From assembly GCF_021648855.1 (NCBI RefSeq), contig NZ_JAKJHX010000112.1, forward strand, positions 1 to 17,844: a stretch of 17,844 nucleotides of DNA, written 5' to 3'. Shown piece by piece: positions 1-7,089 of this stretch. Each line of letters starts with the position of its first letter. Position 1 is the first letter of the stretch. This DNA comes from Tychonema litorale BBK16. Its GTDB lineage: Bacteria > Cyanobacteriota > Cyanobacteriia > Cyanobacteriales > Microcoleaceae. Made by a program: the position numbers and the translations under genes. The notes below the pieces were generated by a model that did no database searches, was not told the DNA's origin, and was given only the letters and a program-made list of their open reading frames with translations.

Positions 1-50
1 CGCGATCGCTTTTACTTTTGCCGATCGTACCTGAGAATGAAACAGCCCTG

Positions 51-161
51 CCCCTAACCCCCCCTTGGTAAGGGGGGGGACAAGAGAAGATGGGGAAACT
101 ATCGATCGGTTTGGAACCCCCCCTAACCCCCCCTTGGTAAGGGGGGGGACAAGAGAAGATG
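51..161. repeat. Two copies of a GC-rich palindromic repeat, 69 bp apart
   Basis: A C-tract, then TTGGTAA, then a G-tract form a near-perfect palindrome at about 58-78 and again at about 127-148. Both copies are followed by the same tail, ACAAGAGAAGATG. The TTGGTAA cores start at 65 and 134, exactly 69 bp apart. The same core recurs at the right end of the window (17831-17844), so this is a dispersed family. Here the copies lie in the reading frame of the NACHT-HEAT protein and are read as NPPLVRGGTRED. Confidence 0.85.
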
Positions 162-2167
162 AGAGTACAGAATTAGATGAAACTCTTACTCCCCCCTTAG
201 CAAGGGGGGCTGGGGGGGTGCTTTCTCAACAATTACCAGAATTAGATGAAACTCTTACTCCCCCCTTAGCAAGGGGGGCTGGGGGGGTTCTTTCTCAACA
301 GCTACGGGAAGCATTAGCAGCATCAGGAAAAGAGCGAATTCGAGACTTAGTAAAAAATCCCCTGAGATGTTCGCTGCTGTGTGGCACTTGGCAATCCTTA
401 GATGGGGAATTGCCAGATACTAAGGCTAAGCTTTATCAGCGGTTTGTGACTACTTTATATCAGTGGAAAAAACCGCTATTGAATTGGATTCAGCAGCAGG
501 AATTGAATGCGGCTTTGGGGAAATTGGCACTTTCTGGGATGTTAAATGAAACTGCGCGGTTTCAGTTGCGAGAAAGTGTGGGATATCGGGTGATGGGTGC
601 ATCGCAGTTTGAGTTGGCTTGTCGTTTGGGTTGGCTGAATTTAGTGGCGAGGGATGCGGAGACGCTGGAAGGGATTTATGCTTTTTACCATCCGACGTTT
701 CAGGAATATTTTGCGGCGTTGGCGGTTGAGGATTGGCACTTTTTTTTGAATCATATTCCCCCGGAGGGCGGGCACGCACCATCCACCGCCCCTACGAGGG
801 ATGGGGTGTACCGGATTTTTGAGAAGCAGTGGAAGGAGGTTATTTTGCTGTGGTTGGGGCGTGAGGATGTAGGGAAGAATGAGAAGGAAGGGTTTATTAA
901 GGCGTTGGTTGAGTTTGATGATGGGTGTGGTGATTTTTATAAATTTCGGGCGTATTTTCTAGCGGCTGCGGGGATTGCTGAGTTTAAGGATTGTAGTCTT
1001 GCTGATGGGATTGTGTCGCAGGTTATTAAGTGGGGGTTTGGTTATTTTGATGAGGAAAAACAGGAGTGGCAAACATTTATCGCTCCAATTGCACAGGGTT
1101 CAAGGGAGATACTGAAAGAGACGGATCGGGATCGGCAAAGCGCGATTTACCATTTAGTGAAGTTAATGCGTACTTCTCAGATTGATGAAGATACCCAGAT
1201 AGAAGTAGTAAAAGAGTTAGCAGAAATAGGTGGATATAACCCAGTTGCTATCTCCGGTTTAGTGGAGTTGATTGGTACTTCTGAGGATGATAATACCTGG
1301 AGGAGTGCCATAGATAGCTTAGGAAAAATCGACAAAGATAACTCAGTTGCGATCTCAGCTTTAGTCGATTTAATCGGTACTTTTCAGGATAAAAATACCC
1401 AGAGGAGAGCGGCCGTAAGCTTAGGGAAAATATGCAAAGATAACGTAGTTGCGATCGCCACTTTAGTCGATTTAATCAGAAATTCAAATGATAACATTGC
1501 CCGGTGGCAAGCGGCAGATATCTTAGGGGAAATTATCAAAGGTAAACACTTCGTCCTCGCACTCTCAGGTTTGAAAGATTGTCTAAATTCCGAAGTCTAC
1601 GAAAACGATTTTAATCGCTATAAAGATCGCTACCCAATTATCTGGGCCTGTGCCCAAAATATGACTTACCCAGAATTTTATCAAGCATGGCACACTCAAC
1701 CCACCAATTCCCCAATACCCGATCGCAACCACCGACAAAATACAGATATCCCCACACTCCTCAAACAACTCCAACCCACCGATAAAACCTGCCCCGTTCC
1801 CCTCAACATTGGCGCCCTAGAAGGCGAAACCGATACAAGCGCGATCGCCCAAGAGCTCTGTACCCAACTATATCAAACAATCTTCCCCGCAGATACAGAC
1901 ATTCCCGCCATTCGCAACGCCCCCGAATTCAAGCGATTAATTCCCCAACTCAAAAGCCGCCTCCACAAACAGCACATCGCCTTAATTTTGCACTCCTGTC
2001 CCTGCGAAAATGCGCTTTCATCTTTCACCCGCAAACTCGCCGACACTCACATGGGAATTCACATCGCCTGGATTACCGATACACCGCTGGAATTGCCGTT
2101 AACAGGTTTTGCGGTGGATGGAGATGATTTGTTGGATGCAGTGCAGAATTGGATTGGAGGGATTTAA
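65..2167 (+). CDS. NACHT-type STAND protein with HEAT repeats, C-terminal part (5' end broken or outside the window)
   Basis: Probable NACHT-family signalling NTPase; bacterial NACHT proteins are known antiphage sensors, but a role here is inference. The P-loop NTPase is not in the window. Visible, numbered from the TTG at 65, are a repeat-encoded linker (1-80), the winged-helix/post-NTPase region (about 82-230; KERIRDLVKNPLR, ELPDTKAKLYQRF, YHPTFQEYFAALAV), three 34-residue HEAT-like repeats (about 392-495), and a C-terminal domain beginning near YPIIWACAQNMTYPEFYQAWH. In-frame stops lie at 32-34 and 38-40, and the TTG lies inside a palindromic repeat, so 65 is not a credible start. An upstream NACHT domain would have to be in another frame, so repeat insertion may have broken the gene. 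Plus-strand base composition switches from G-rich to C-rich near 1560-1640, at the end of the HEAT region. The family call is fairly sure; intactness is doubtful. Confidence 0.7.
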   Translation: MVRGGTREDGETIDRFGTPPNPPLVRGGTREDESTELDETLTPPLARGAGGVLSQQLPELDETLTPPLARGAGGVLSQQLREALAASGKERIRDLVKNPLRCSLLCGTWQSLDGELPDTKAKLYQRFVTTLYQWKKPLLNWIQQQELNAALGKLALSGMLNETARFQLRESVGYRVMGASQFELACRLGWLNLVARDAETLEGIYAFYHPTFQEYFAALAVEDWHFFLNHIPPEGGHAPSTAPTRDGVYRIFEKQWKEVILLWLGREDVGKNEKEGFIKALVEFDDGCGDFYKFRAYFLAAAGIAEFKDCSLADGIVSQVIKWGFGYFDEEKQEWQTFIAPIAQGSREILKETDRDRQSAIYHLVKLMRTSQIDEDTQIEVVKELAEIGGYNPVAISGLVELIGTSEDDNTWRSAIDSLGKIDKDNSVAISALVDLIGTFQDKNTQRRAAVSLGKICKDNVVAIATLVDLIRNSNDNIARWQAADILGEIIKGKHFVLALSGLKDCLNSEVYENDFNRYKDRYPIIWACAQNMTYPEFYQAWHTQPTNSPIPDRNHRQNTDIPTLLKQLQPTDKTCPVPLNIGALEGETDTSAIAQELCTQLYQTIFPADTDIPAIRNAPEFKRLIPQLKSRLHKQHIALILHSCPCENALSSFTRKLADTHMGIHIAWITDTPLELPLTGFAVDGDDLLDAVQNWIGGI
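170..307. repeat. In-frame tandem 69-bp duplication carrying a palindrome
   Basis: Two adjacent 69-bp units (170-238 and 239-307) are nearly identical. Each has a palindromic core of C6, TTAGCAA and G6, followed by CTGGGGGGG. Because 69 is 23 codons, the frame is kept and the protein reads ETLTPPLARGAGGVLSQQL twice. The palindrome belongs to the same broad family as the copies at 51-161 but has TTAGCAA in place of TTGGTAA. Confidence 0.9.
1238..1543 (+). repeat. Three 102-bp repeats encoding 34-residue HEAT-like units
   Basis: Units start at 1238, 1340 and 1442, exactly 102 bp apart. Each encodes N-x-VAI-x-x-LV-(E/D)-LI, a variable loop, then a second helix ending near LG(K/E)I. The first two are the most alike in DNA as well as protein, which suggests recent internal duplication. 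They form the HEAT-type solenoid of the NACHT protein. Confidence 0.75.
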
Positions 2168-2251
2168 ATAACCTCATGAATAGAACCCCTCTCCCTCGAT
2201 CGAGAACTGTGCTAAAATTAAGAAGAGGCGAGCTTTGCAGGAAATTTAAAT

Positions 2252-2899
2252 ATGTTATTACCAACAATTAGCGAAGATACAATTTCCCTCGCACCAGGAG
2301 ATGAACTCATTCTGCGATTTAGAACTTGGGAAGATTATGAAGCATTGCTAGCCCGTCGAGAAGATAAAGCTGGATTGAGAATTCGCTACAGCAGTAAAAC
2401 GCAAGAAATTAGAATTATGTCTCCATTGCCCAGACACGGTAATCAAGCAGATTTATTAGCAGATTTGGTCAAGGCTTTACTCCGGCACATTGGGAAAGAC
2501 TGGCAGTCTTTTACCCCAATTACTCTCAAGCGCATTAACCGACAAGGAATCGAACCAGATTATTGTTTTTACATCGACAATCGCGCAGATATTTTAGGAA
2601 AAGAGCGAATAGATTTAGAAACAGATCCACCCCCAGATTTAGCGATCGAAATCGATCTGACTTGCACGACTAAACCAGAAGATTATGAAGCGATCGCACC
2701 TTTAGAACTATGGGTTTACCGTCAAAGTCAATTGTCGATTTATCAGTTCGATTCACAGCAGTATCGAGAGTCTCAAATTAGTTGCTGGTTTCCCGGTTAC
2801 GATCTCAAAACCTTAATTCCTCAATATTGCGATCGGGGCTGGCAGATTGGTTCTAGTGTGGCGGTGCGAGAGTTTGAAGAATTGTTGCGATCGCGATGA
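2252..2899 (+). CDS. Uma2 family (DUF820) putative restriction-like nuclease
   Basis: This 215-residue protein is of typical length for the Uma2/DUF820 family, which has a PD-(D/E)xK nuclease fold and is highly multiplied in cyanobacteria. Its cellular role is unknown. The family pattern is clear: a WEDYEALLARRED start, an IRIMSPLPRHGNQADLLADLV segment, GIEPDYCFYI carrying the acidic residues, PDLAIEIDLT with the second acidic pair, and the PLELWVYR strand near the end. The ATG at 2252 has a good ribosome binding site (AGGAAA, 2239-2244, 7 nt upstream). It lies 84 bp after the NACHT gene and is probably transcribed separately. Many members sit next to mobile or defence genes, but nothing here ties it to the NACHT gene beyond adjacency. 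Confidence 0.88.
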   Translation: MLLPTISEDTISLAPGDELILRFRTWEDYEALLARREDKAGLRIRYSSKTQEIRIMSPLPRHGNQADLLADLVKALLRHIGKDWQSFTPITLKRINRQGIEPDYCFYIDNRADILGKERIDLETDPPPDLAIEIDLTCTTKPEDYEAIAPLELWVYRQSQLSIYQFDSQQYRESQISCWFPGYDLKTLIPQYCDRGWQIGSSVAVREFEELLRSR

Positions 2900-3038
2900 A
2901 TACTGGAGAGTAAAAACGGGCGATCGTACTGGTGTTGACAGACAAAAATGTGCGATCGACAGATGCAAACCAATCCCTTCACCTACAATATTAATTCACA
3001 GACGCCATCACCGAGCATCCCCAAGACTCCCCCAAACC

Positions 3039-5219
3039 ATGCCCAAGCCAAAAAAGACCCCCGCCAAAACCTACACCGAAATCAACCTCAGTGACCCCCA
3101 ATACTACTTCAACCGAGAACAAAGCTGGCTAGAATTCAACAACCGCGTCCTCCACGAAGCCCTAGACCCCCGCACGCCCCTCCTGGAAAGACTCAAATTT
3201 CTCGCTATTTTTAGCTCAAACCTCGACGAATACTTCATGGTGCGAGTAGCAGCCCTCAAACAGCAAGTAGAAGCAAAAGTCAGCAAACTCACCTCCGATG
3301 GCAGCACCCCTCAACAACAGCTAGATGCCATTAGCAAACGACTTTTGCCAATGGTTTCCCAGCAACACTCCTATTTTGAGCAAACCCTACGGCCCAAACT
3401 AGCAGCCAGTGGCATCCACATTCTCGACTACATCGACCTCAATCAAGAACAGCGCACTTACCTACATCGCTACTTCAAAGAACAAGTATTTCCCGTACTC
3501 ACACCCCTAGCCGTTGACCCCAGTCACCCATTCCCCTACCTTTCCAATCTCAGCCTGAATTTAGCCGTAATAGTCAGAGATCCCAACACGCGAGAAGAAC
3601 TATTTGCCCGCATCAAAGTACCCCAAGTCTTGCCCAGGTTTTTGGTACTACCGGCAGATTTGCAATGGCAACAAAGAGGCAAATCTGCTGTCTGGACAGG
3701 AGTCTCCCTAGAACAGGTAATTGCTCACAATTTAGAGGCCCTATTTCCAGGGATGGACATTCAGGAATATCACCCCTTTCGCGTTACTCGCGATGCAGAT
3801 TTGACCGTAGAAGAAGATGAGGCAGATGATTTGCTGTTGGCTATAGAACAGGAACTCCGTAAACGTCGGTTTGGAGGTTCTGCGGTACGCATGGAAATCC
3901 AAGCGATTATGCCACCTGCTCTGCGAGATATGCTCATGGACGAGTTGGTGCTCGGTGAGCAAGATGTTTACGTCGTGGAGGGGCTGCTAGGCCTCAAGGA
4001 TTTGATGTCTTTCGTCGGACTGCCGGTGCCAGAACTGAAAGACTCGCCGTGGACTCCCGTAGTGCCGCCCCGTTTGCGGAACTCGGAACCGGGAAGGATG
4101 GACGAATCTATCGGCCATGCTGAGGAGAGTGAGGATATTTTCACCGCAATTCGACGGGGGGATATTATGCTGCACCATCCCTATCACTCCTTTGCCGCTA
4201 CGGTGCAGCGGTTTGTGACTGAAGCGGCGCACGATCGCGCCGTGTTAGCCATTAAGATGACTTTATACCGCACTTCTGGTGATTCGCCGATCGTCAGTGC
4301 CTTAATTCAAGCAGCCGAAAATGGTATACAGGTAGCTGTTTTAGTAGAACTCAAAGCTAGATTCGACGAAGAAAATAATATTAATTGGGCTCGGAAGTTA
4401 GAACAGGCCGGAGTTCATGTAGTTTACGGTTTGGTGGGACTCAAGACACATACCAAGATTTTGATGGCGGTACGCCGGGAGGACGGGTGCATCCGCCGCT
4501 ACGTCCACATCGGTACCGGAAATTACAATCCCAAAACAGCCGGACTGTATACGGATGTGGGTTTGTTGAGTTGTCGGGAGGATTTGGGTTCAGACTTGAC
4601 AGATTTGTTTAATTATTTAACTGGCTATTCGCGGCAGGTATCTTATCGTAATTTATTGGTGGCACCGGTCAATATGCGCGATCGATTTTTGGCCCTCATC
4701 CGTCGCGAGTCCGAATTTTGTCGCTTGAATGCTGAAACTGGAAGCGGTAGCTGTGGCCGGATTGTCGCTAAAATGAATGCTTTAGTTGACCCTCAAATCA
4801 TTGTTGCTTTGTACGAAGCTTCCCAAGCTGGAGTTAAAATTGATTTGATTATTCGGGGGATTTGCTGTTTGCGTCCCGGCGTTGAAGGTATTAGCGAAAA
4901 TATCAAAGTTATCAGTATTATCGGTCGCTTCTTAGAGCATTCTCGGATGTTTTATTTTTTCAATGGTGGCGACGAGGAGGTTTATATTGGTTCTGCTGAT
5001 TGGATGCAGCGCAATCTCACAAGGCGGGTTGAGGCGATAGTGCAGGTGGAAGACCCGACAATTGCGATGGAGTTGCAAGAAATTTTGGGGGTGATGTTGG
5101 CGGACAATCGCCAAGCTTGGGATTTGCAGTCTGGGGGTAACTATTCTCAGCGACGGCCACCTGTTAATTGCCCGGAAGTGAGTTCTCAGCAAATTTTGAT
5201 GGATATGGTTTTGAATTAG
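3039..5219 (+). CDS. ppk1: Polyphosphate kinase 1
   Basis: Reversibly transfers the ATP gamma-phosphate to polyphosphate, making the cytoplasmic phosphate store. The 726 residues match the family length. The N-terminal domain has YFNREQSWLEFNNRVL and LAIFSSNLDEYFMVRV. The phospholipase-D-like catalytic core has the phospho-acceptor histidine H471 in LKTHTKI, H490 in YVHIGTGNYN followed by GLYTDVG, and the second catalytic histidine H634 in LEHSRMFYF, then YIGSADWMQRNL. The ATG at 3039 was chosen because conserved family sequence starts soon after it. Reading back to 2847 would add 64 unconserved residues and overlap the Uma2 gene. No clear ribosome binding site precedes 3039. A perfect TTGACA (2935-2940) has no good -10 partner. 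The first third of the gene is C-rich and the last third G/T-rich on the plus strand. Confidence 0.96.
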   Translation: MPKPKKTPAKTYTEINLSDPQYYFNREQSWLEFNNRVLHEALDPRTPLLERLKFLAIFSSNLDEYFMVRVAALKQQVEAKVSKLTSDGSTPQQQLDAISKRLLPMVSQQHSYFEQTLRPKLAASGIHILDYIDLNQEQRTYLHRYFKEQVFPVLTPLAVDPSHPFPYLSNLSLNLAVIVRDPNTREELFARIKVPQVLPRFLVLPADLQWQQRGKSAVWTGVSLEQVIAHNLEALFPGMDIQEYHPFRVTRDADLTVEEDEADDLLLAIEQELRKRRFGGSAVRMEIQAIMPPALRDMLMDELVLGEQDVYVVEGLLGLKDLMSFVGLPVPELKDSPWTPVVPPRLRNSEPGRMDESIGHAEESEDIFTAIRRGDIMLHHPYHSFAATVQRFVTEAAHDRAVLAIKMTLYRTSGDSPIVSALIQAAENGIQVAVLVELKARFDEENNINWARKLEQAGVHVVYGLVGLKTHTKILMAVRREDGCIRRYVHIGTGNYNPKTAGLYTDVGLLSCREDLGSDLTDLFNYLTGYSRQVSYRNLLVAPVNMRDRFLALIRRESEFCRLNAETGSGSCGRIVAKMNALVDPQIIVALYEASQAGVKIDLIIRGICCLRPGVEGISENIKVISIIGRFLEHSRMFYFFNGGDEEVYIGSADWMQRNLTRRVEAIVQVEDPTIAMELQEILGVMLADNRQAWDLQSGGNYSQRRPPVNCPEVSSQQILMDMVLN

Positions 5220-5224
5220 TTATT

Positions 5225-5427
5225 GGGAATGGGGAATGGGGAATGGGGAATGGGGAATGGGGAATGGGGAATGGGGAATTGGTAATTGGTAATTGATAAT
5301 TGGTAATTGGTTAACAGTTATTAGTTATCTGTCAACAGTCAACAGTCAACAGTCAACAGTCAACAATGCTCAATGCTCAATGCCCAATTCCCCATGCCCA
5401 ATTCCCCATGCCCAATTCCCCATGCCA
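5225..5427. repeat. Compound STRR heptamer block between ppk1 and orf55
   Basis: The block opens with one partial and seven full GGGGAAT heptamers (5225-5279). TTGGTAA-type units follow (5279-5310), then CAACAGT/GTCAACA units (about 5333-5366), TCAATGC units, and 14-bp units mixing CCCATG and CCCAATT (about 5380-5427). All periods are 7 or 14. The left G-rich arm and the right C-rich arm are inverted relative to each other, so the G-rich strand is the sense strand downstream of both convergent genes. CAACAGT and CCCCAAT-like units match the STRR classes known from Calothrix and Anabaena. Confidence 0.92.
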
Positions 5428-5428
5428 A

Positions 5429-5596
5429 TTAATTAAAAGTGCGCTTGAATTCTTCTAACAAATCATCAATTTCTTCGATAGCCTGACTCACATCTATTCT
5501 CAGGGCTCCCAAATCTGACCTGTCTAATAGCCGTACTAGGGATTCCCGCTTAATCTCGATTTCTGCTACGCGCTCTTTGATTGTTTGTGCATCCAT
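5429..5596 (-). CDS. Small conserved-type hypothetical protein, 55 aa (orf55)
   Basis: A complete 55-residue frame runs from the ATG (complement of 5594-5596) to TAA (5429-5431). The protein is charged and almost wholly helical in character (MDAQTIKERVAEIEIKRES, then AIEEIDDLLEEF), with heptad-like spacing of I, L and V that suggests a short coiled coil. It is preceded by AAGGA about 9 nt upstream and by a perfect extended -10 (TGC-TATAAT) about 49 nt before the ATG, which together make a real gene likely. It lies convergent to ppk1, separated by the STRR block, and its stop abuts that block. No function can be assigned. It could be an adaptor or the antidote-like partner of something elsewhere, but nothing here shows that. 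Confidence 0.72.
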   Translation of the reverse strand: MDAQTIKERVAEIEIKRESLVRLLDRSDLGALRIDVSQAIEEIDDLLEEFKRTFN

Positions 5597-5644
5597 TGTT
5601 TTTTTCCTTATTTTCCATGAACGACTGACATTTCTTGTCTAATT

Positions 5645-5673
5645 ATTATAGCAAAATCCGTATCAAAGATTGC
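5645..5673 (-). promoter_or_regulatory. Candidate promoter of orf55
   Basis: On the minus strand a perfect TATAAT (complement of 5645-5650) is preceded by TGC, forming an extended -10. A TTGCAA hexamer lies 19 bp further upstream (about 5670-5675), which is loose for a -35. The predicted start lies about 40 nt before the ATG at 5596. No longer operator-like motif was seen. Confidence 0.5.
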
Positions 5674-5802
5674 AACGACTTTTAATCGGTTTAAATTTTT
5701 GTATTTTACAACAAAATCTTAAAGATTGCCTGCTATAGGAGATATTGAAGGAAGAATTTCATATAGCAACAAATTTGATATAAAATCAATTTTTGTCGGA
5801 TA

Positions 5803-6063
5803 TCAACGCAGAAAAGGGGGACGTTTGCTATCTGTGGACTTGTTTTTGATCATTTCAGCGAGAAATCGCTTCAGAGCTTTTTCGCGATTTTTCATGAAAG
5901 CAGCCCAAAATCCTGGTTGATATTCATCCATTGTCTTGGCTAGGGCCCAGACATCTATGGCTAAGATGTTATAAAGCCTTTCATCTTCGCGCTTAAGGGA
6001 GTTAATCTGCTCTAGAACCGATTTGTTGGCTCCAGGAGTTGATCTGTCTTCGTCTTTGATCAT
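5803..6063 (-). CDS. Hypothetical protein, 86 aa (orf86)
   Basis: An 86-residue soluble, charged protein with no membrane segment. The core, EQINSLKREDERLYNILAIDVWALAKTMD and then PGFWAAFMKNREKALKRFL, has conserved-looking aromatic and charged positions and reads as two or three amphipathic helices. The ends are disordered and polar. The start ATG (6061-6063) lies 3 nt after the TGA ending an upstream frame on the same strand (6067-6069), which suggests translational coupling to an ancestral upstream gene. The ribosome binding signal (GAG) is weak and very close, in keeping with coupling. The family is not recognised. The opposite-strand frame over 5726-5920 is less protein-like. It is probably real, but the function is unknown. 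Confidence 0.6.
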   Translation of the reverse strand: MIKDEDRSTPGANKSVLEQINSLKREDERLYNILAIDVWALAKTMDEYQPGFWAAFMKNREKALKRFLAEMIKNKSTDSKRPPFLR

Positions 6064-6066
6064 GTC

Positions 6067-6349
6067 TCAAAAATTGGTTAAAAGGGCAAGAGGGTCGATC
6101 GCAACCCCATTGGAACGAGCTAGTGTATATAATTTAATGATACTGTTGATTTCGATCGCCTTCTGAAACAAAATACACCTGATTAGCACCAATATTTATA
6201 GGTGTTGGCGACAAGTCCGGGATAATTATTTTGAATTTAGGGACAAGCTTTTGGGTGTGTTCCTGTCCCACACTCTTAAAGCTTAGCAGTTTTTGCAGGT
6301 ATTTTGTCAAAAAATCTAAATGTATGCCAGACTTTTTGACCGATAATAA
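6067..6349 (-). pseudogene. Probable frameshifted gene remnant upstream of orf86
   Basis: Two overlapping minus-strand frames join into one protein-like sequence. Frame one is open from 6349 and reads FLTKYLQKLLSFKSV, then PKFKIIIPDLSPTPI and NIGANQVYFVSEG before a stop. Frame two, shifted by one base, continues QKAIEINSIIKLYTLARSNG, then VAIDPLALLTNF and TGA at 6067-6069. The switch must lie around 6170-6195. No good start codon is seen, so the 5' end is also missing. The final TGA is 3 nt from the ATG of orf86, which fits a former two-gene unit. The upstream end runs into the promoter region of the DUF2854 gene. The family is not recognised. A chance pair of open frames remains possible. 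Confidence 0.4.
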
Positions 6350-6363
6350 TTAAAGTATATTAC
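6336..6363 (+). promoter_or_regulatory. Candidate promoter of the DUF2854 gene
   Basis: TTGACC (6336-6341) resembles a -35 box and TATTAC (6358-6363) a -10, with a 16-bp spacer. The overlapping TATATT at 6356 would give only 14 bp. The start would fall about 20 nt before the ATG at 6390. It overlaps the 5' end of the minus-strand gene remnant. Confidence 0.35.
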
Positions 6364-6389
6364 TGATTCCAGCTAACTACCTCACTGAT

Positions 6390-6941
6390 ATGTTACGTAA
6401 AATTTCTTTAGCAAGCTTAGCCTTAGTTGTTGGTTCTATTTTAGCAGTAGTCGGTTTCGCGGCTTACTTCACAGACCAACCGACTCTGAATCTGGCGGGT
6501 TTTTTCTATGGTATTCCGCTGTTGCTGGGGGGTTTGGCCCTGAAAGCTGCTGAACTCGAACCAGCGGATTTCACTGAACCGACTTCTCCTGAAGTTCTGC
6601 TGCTGAGAGAACACCAGGCCACAGATACTCAAAACCAAGTTCGCAAAGATGTCACCCGATTTCGCTACGGTCAACCAGCTCACTTGGATGATGCCCTGGA
6701 GCGCCTGGGTTTGGCACCCACAGACGAGGAAAGACCTGTGCTGCGAGGGTTGCGAGAAATTTCTGTGGATGGTTCCTATGGATTGATTCTAGAGTTTCAT
6801 TCGCCCTTAATTGCGATCGAACTTTGGGAAGAAAAACAGGCAAAAATAGCTACGTTTTTCGGCCCTAATTTGCACGCAACAGTGACTCAAACTGGTGAAG
6901 ACCAAATTGAATTGGCTTTAATTAAAAGTGAAGCAACTTAA
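6390..6941 (+). CDS. DUF2854 domain membrane protein
   Basis: A 183-residue protein of the DUF2854 family, which is shared by cyanobacteria and chloroplasts; its biochemical function is not established. Two hydrophobic segments lie at the N-terminus: residues 7-26 (ASLALVVGSILAVVGFAAYF) and about 35-52 (LAGFFYGIPLLLGGLALK). A soluble acidic domain follows, beginning near the RKDVTRFRYGQPAHLDDALE stretch and ending with a beta-rich part (GSYGLILEFHSPLIAIELWE, TFFGPNLHATVT). The topology suggests a membrane-anchored domain, probably in the thylakoid or plasma membrane. The start at 6390 places the first membrane helix correctly, though the ribosome binding site is weak. It appears to be a single-gene unit with its own candidate promoter. 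A repeat-filled 148-bp gap follows it. Confidence 0.82.
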   Translation: MLRKISLASLALVVGSILAVVGFAAYFTDQPTLNLAGFFYGIPLLLGGLALKAAELEPADFTEPTSPEVLLLREHQATDTQNQVRKDVTRFRYGQPAHLDDALERLGLAPTDEERPVLRGLREISVDGSYGLILEFHSPLIAIELWEEKQAKIATFFGPNLHATVTQTGEDQIELALIKSEAT

Positions 6942-6944
6942 AGT

Positions 6945-7072
6945 TGTCAGTTGTTGGTTGTTGGTTGCGGTGCCCTGCCCTTCGACTCCGCTCAGGAACC
7001 GCGTAGTCGAAGGTTCAGTTGTTCTAATAACCAATAACAACTAACCAATAACTAATAACCAATAACCTATTA
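6945..7072. repeat. Palindromic REP-like element flanked by STRR-like heptamers
   Basis: The hairpin core is at 6978-7013: CCTTCGACT on the left pairs with AGTCGAAGG on the right around a loop containing CTCAGGA. On its left are GTTGGTT-type units (6950-6967), and on its right ATAACCA/ACTAACC-type units (about 7025-7072). The same CCTTCGACT/GCTCAGG core recurs at 8680-8716, at 17271-17292 and inside mutS2 (11655-11755). It sits between the DUF2854 and monooxygenase genes, which run in the same direction. Confidence 0.8.
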
Positions 7073-7089
7073 AATCACGAGAGGGACAG

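Noticed and set aside
170..307. CRISPR or integron-like array at the left edge
   Set aside because: Only two tandem 69-bp units that are nearly identical along their whole length; no spacers.
2935..2940. TTGACA as ppk1 promoter
   Set aside because: It is a perfect -35 hexamer, but no acceptable -10 lies 16-18 bp downstream.
2847..3038. Longer N-terminus for Ppk1 starting at 2847
   Set aside because: It overlaps the Uma2 gene and adds 64 residues unlike any Ppk1; conserved sequence begins just after the ATG at 3039.
5726..5920. Plus-strand 64-residue frame
   Set aside because: It overlaps orf86 antisense, lacks a ribosome binding site and its product is not protein-like.
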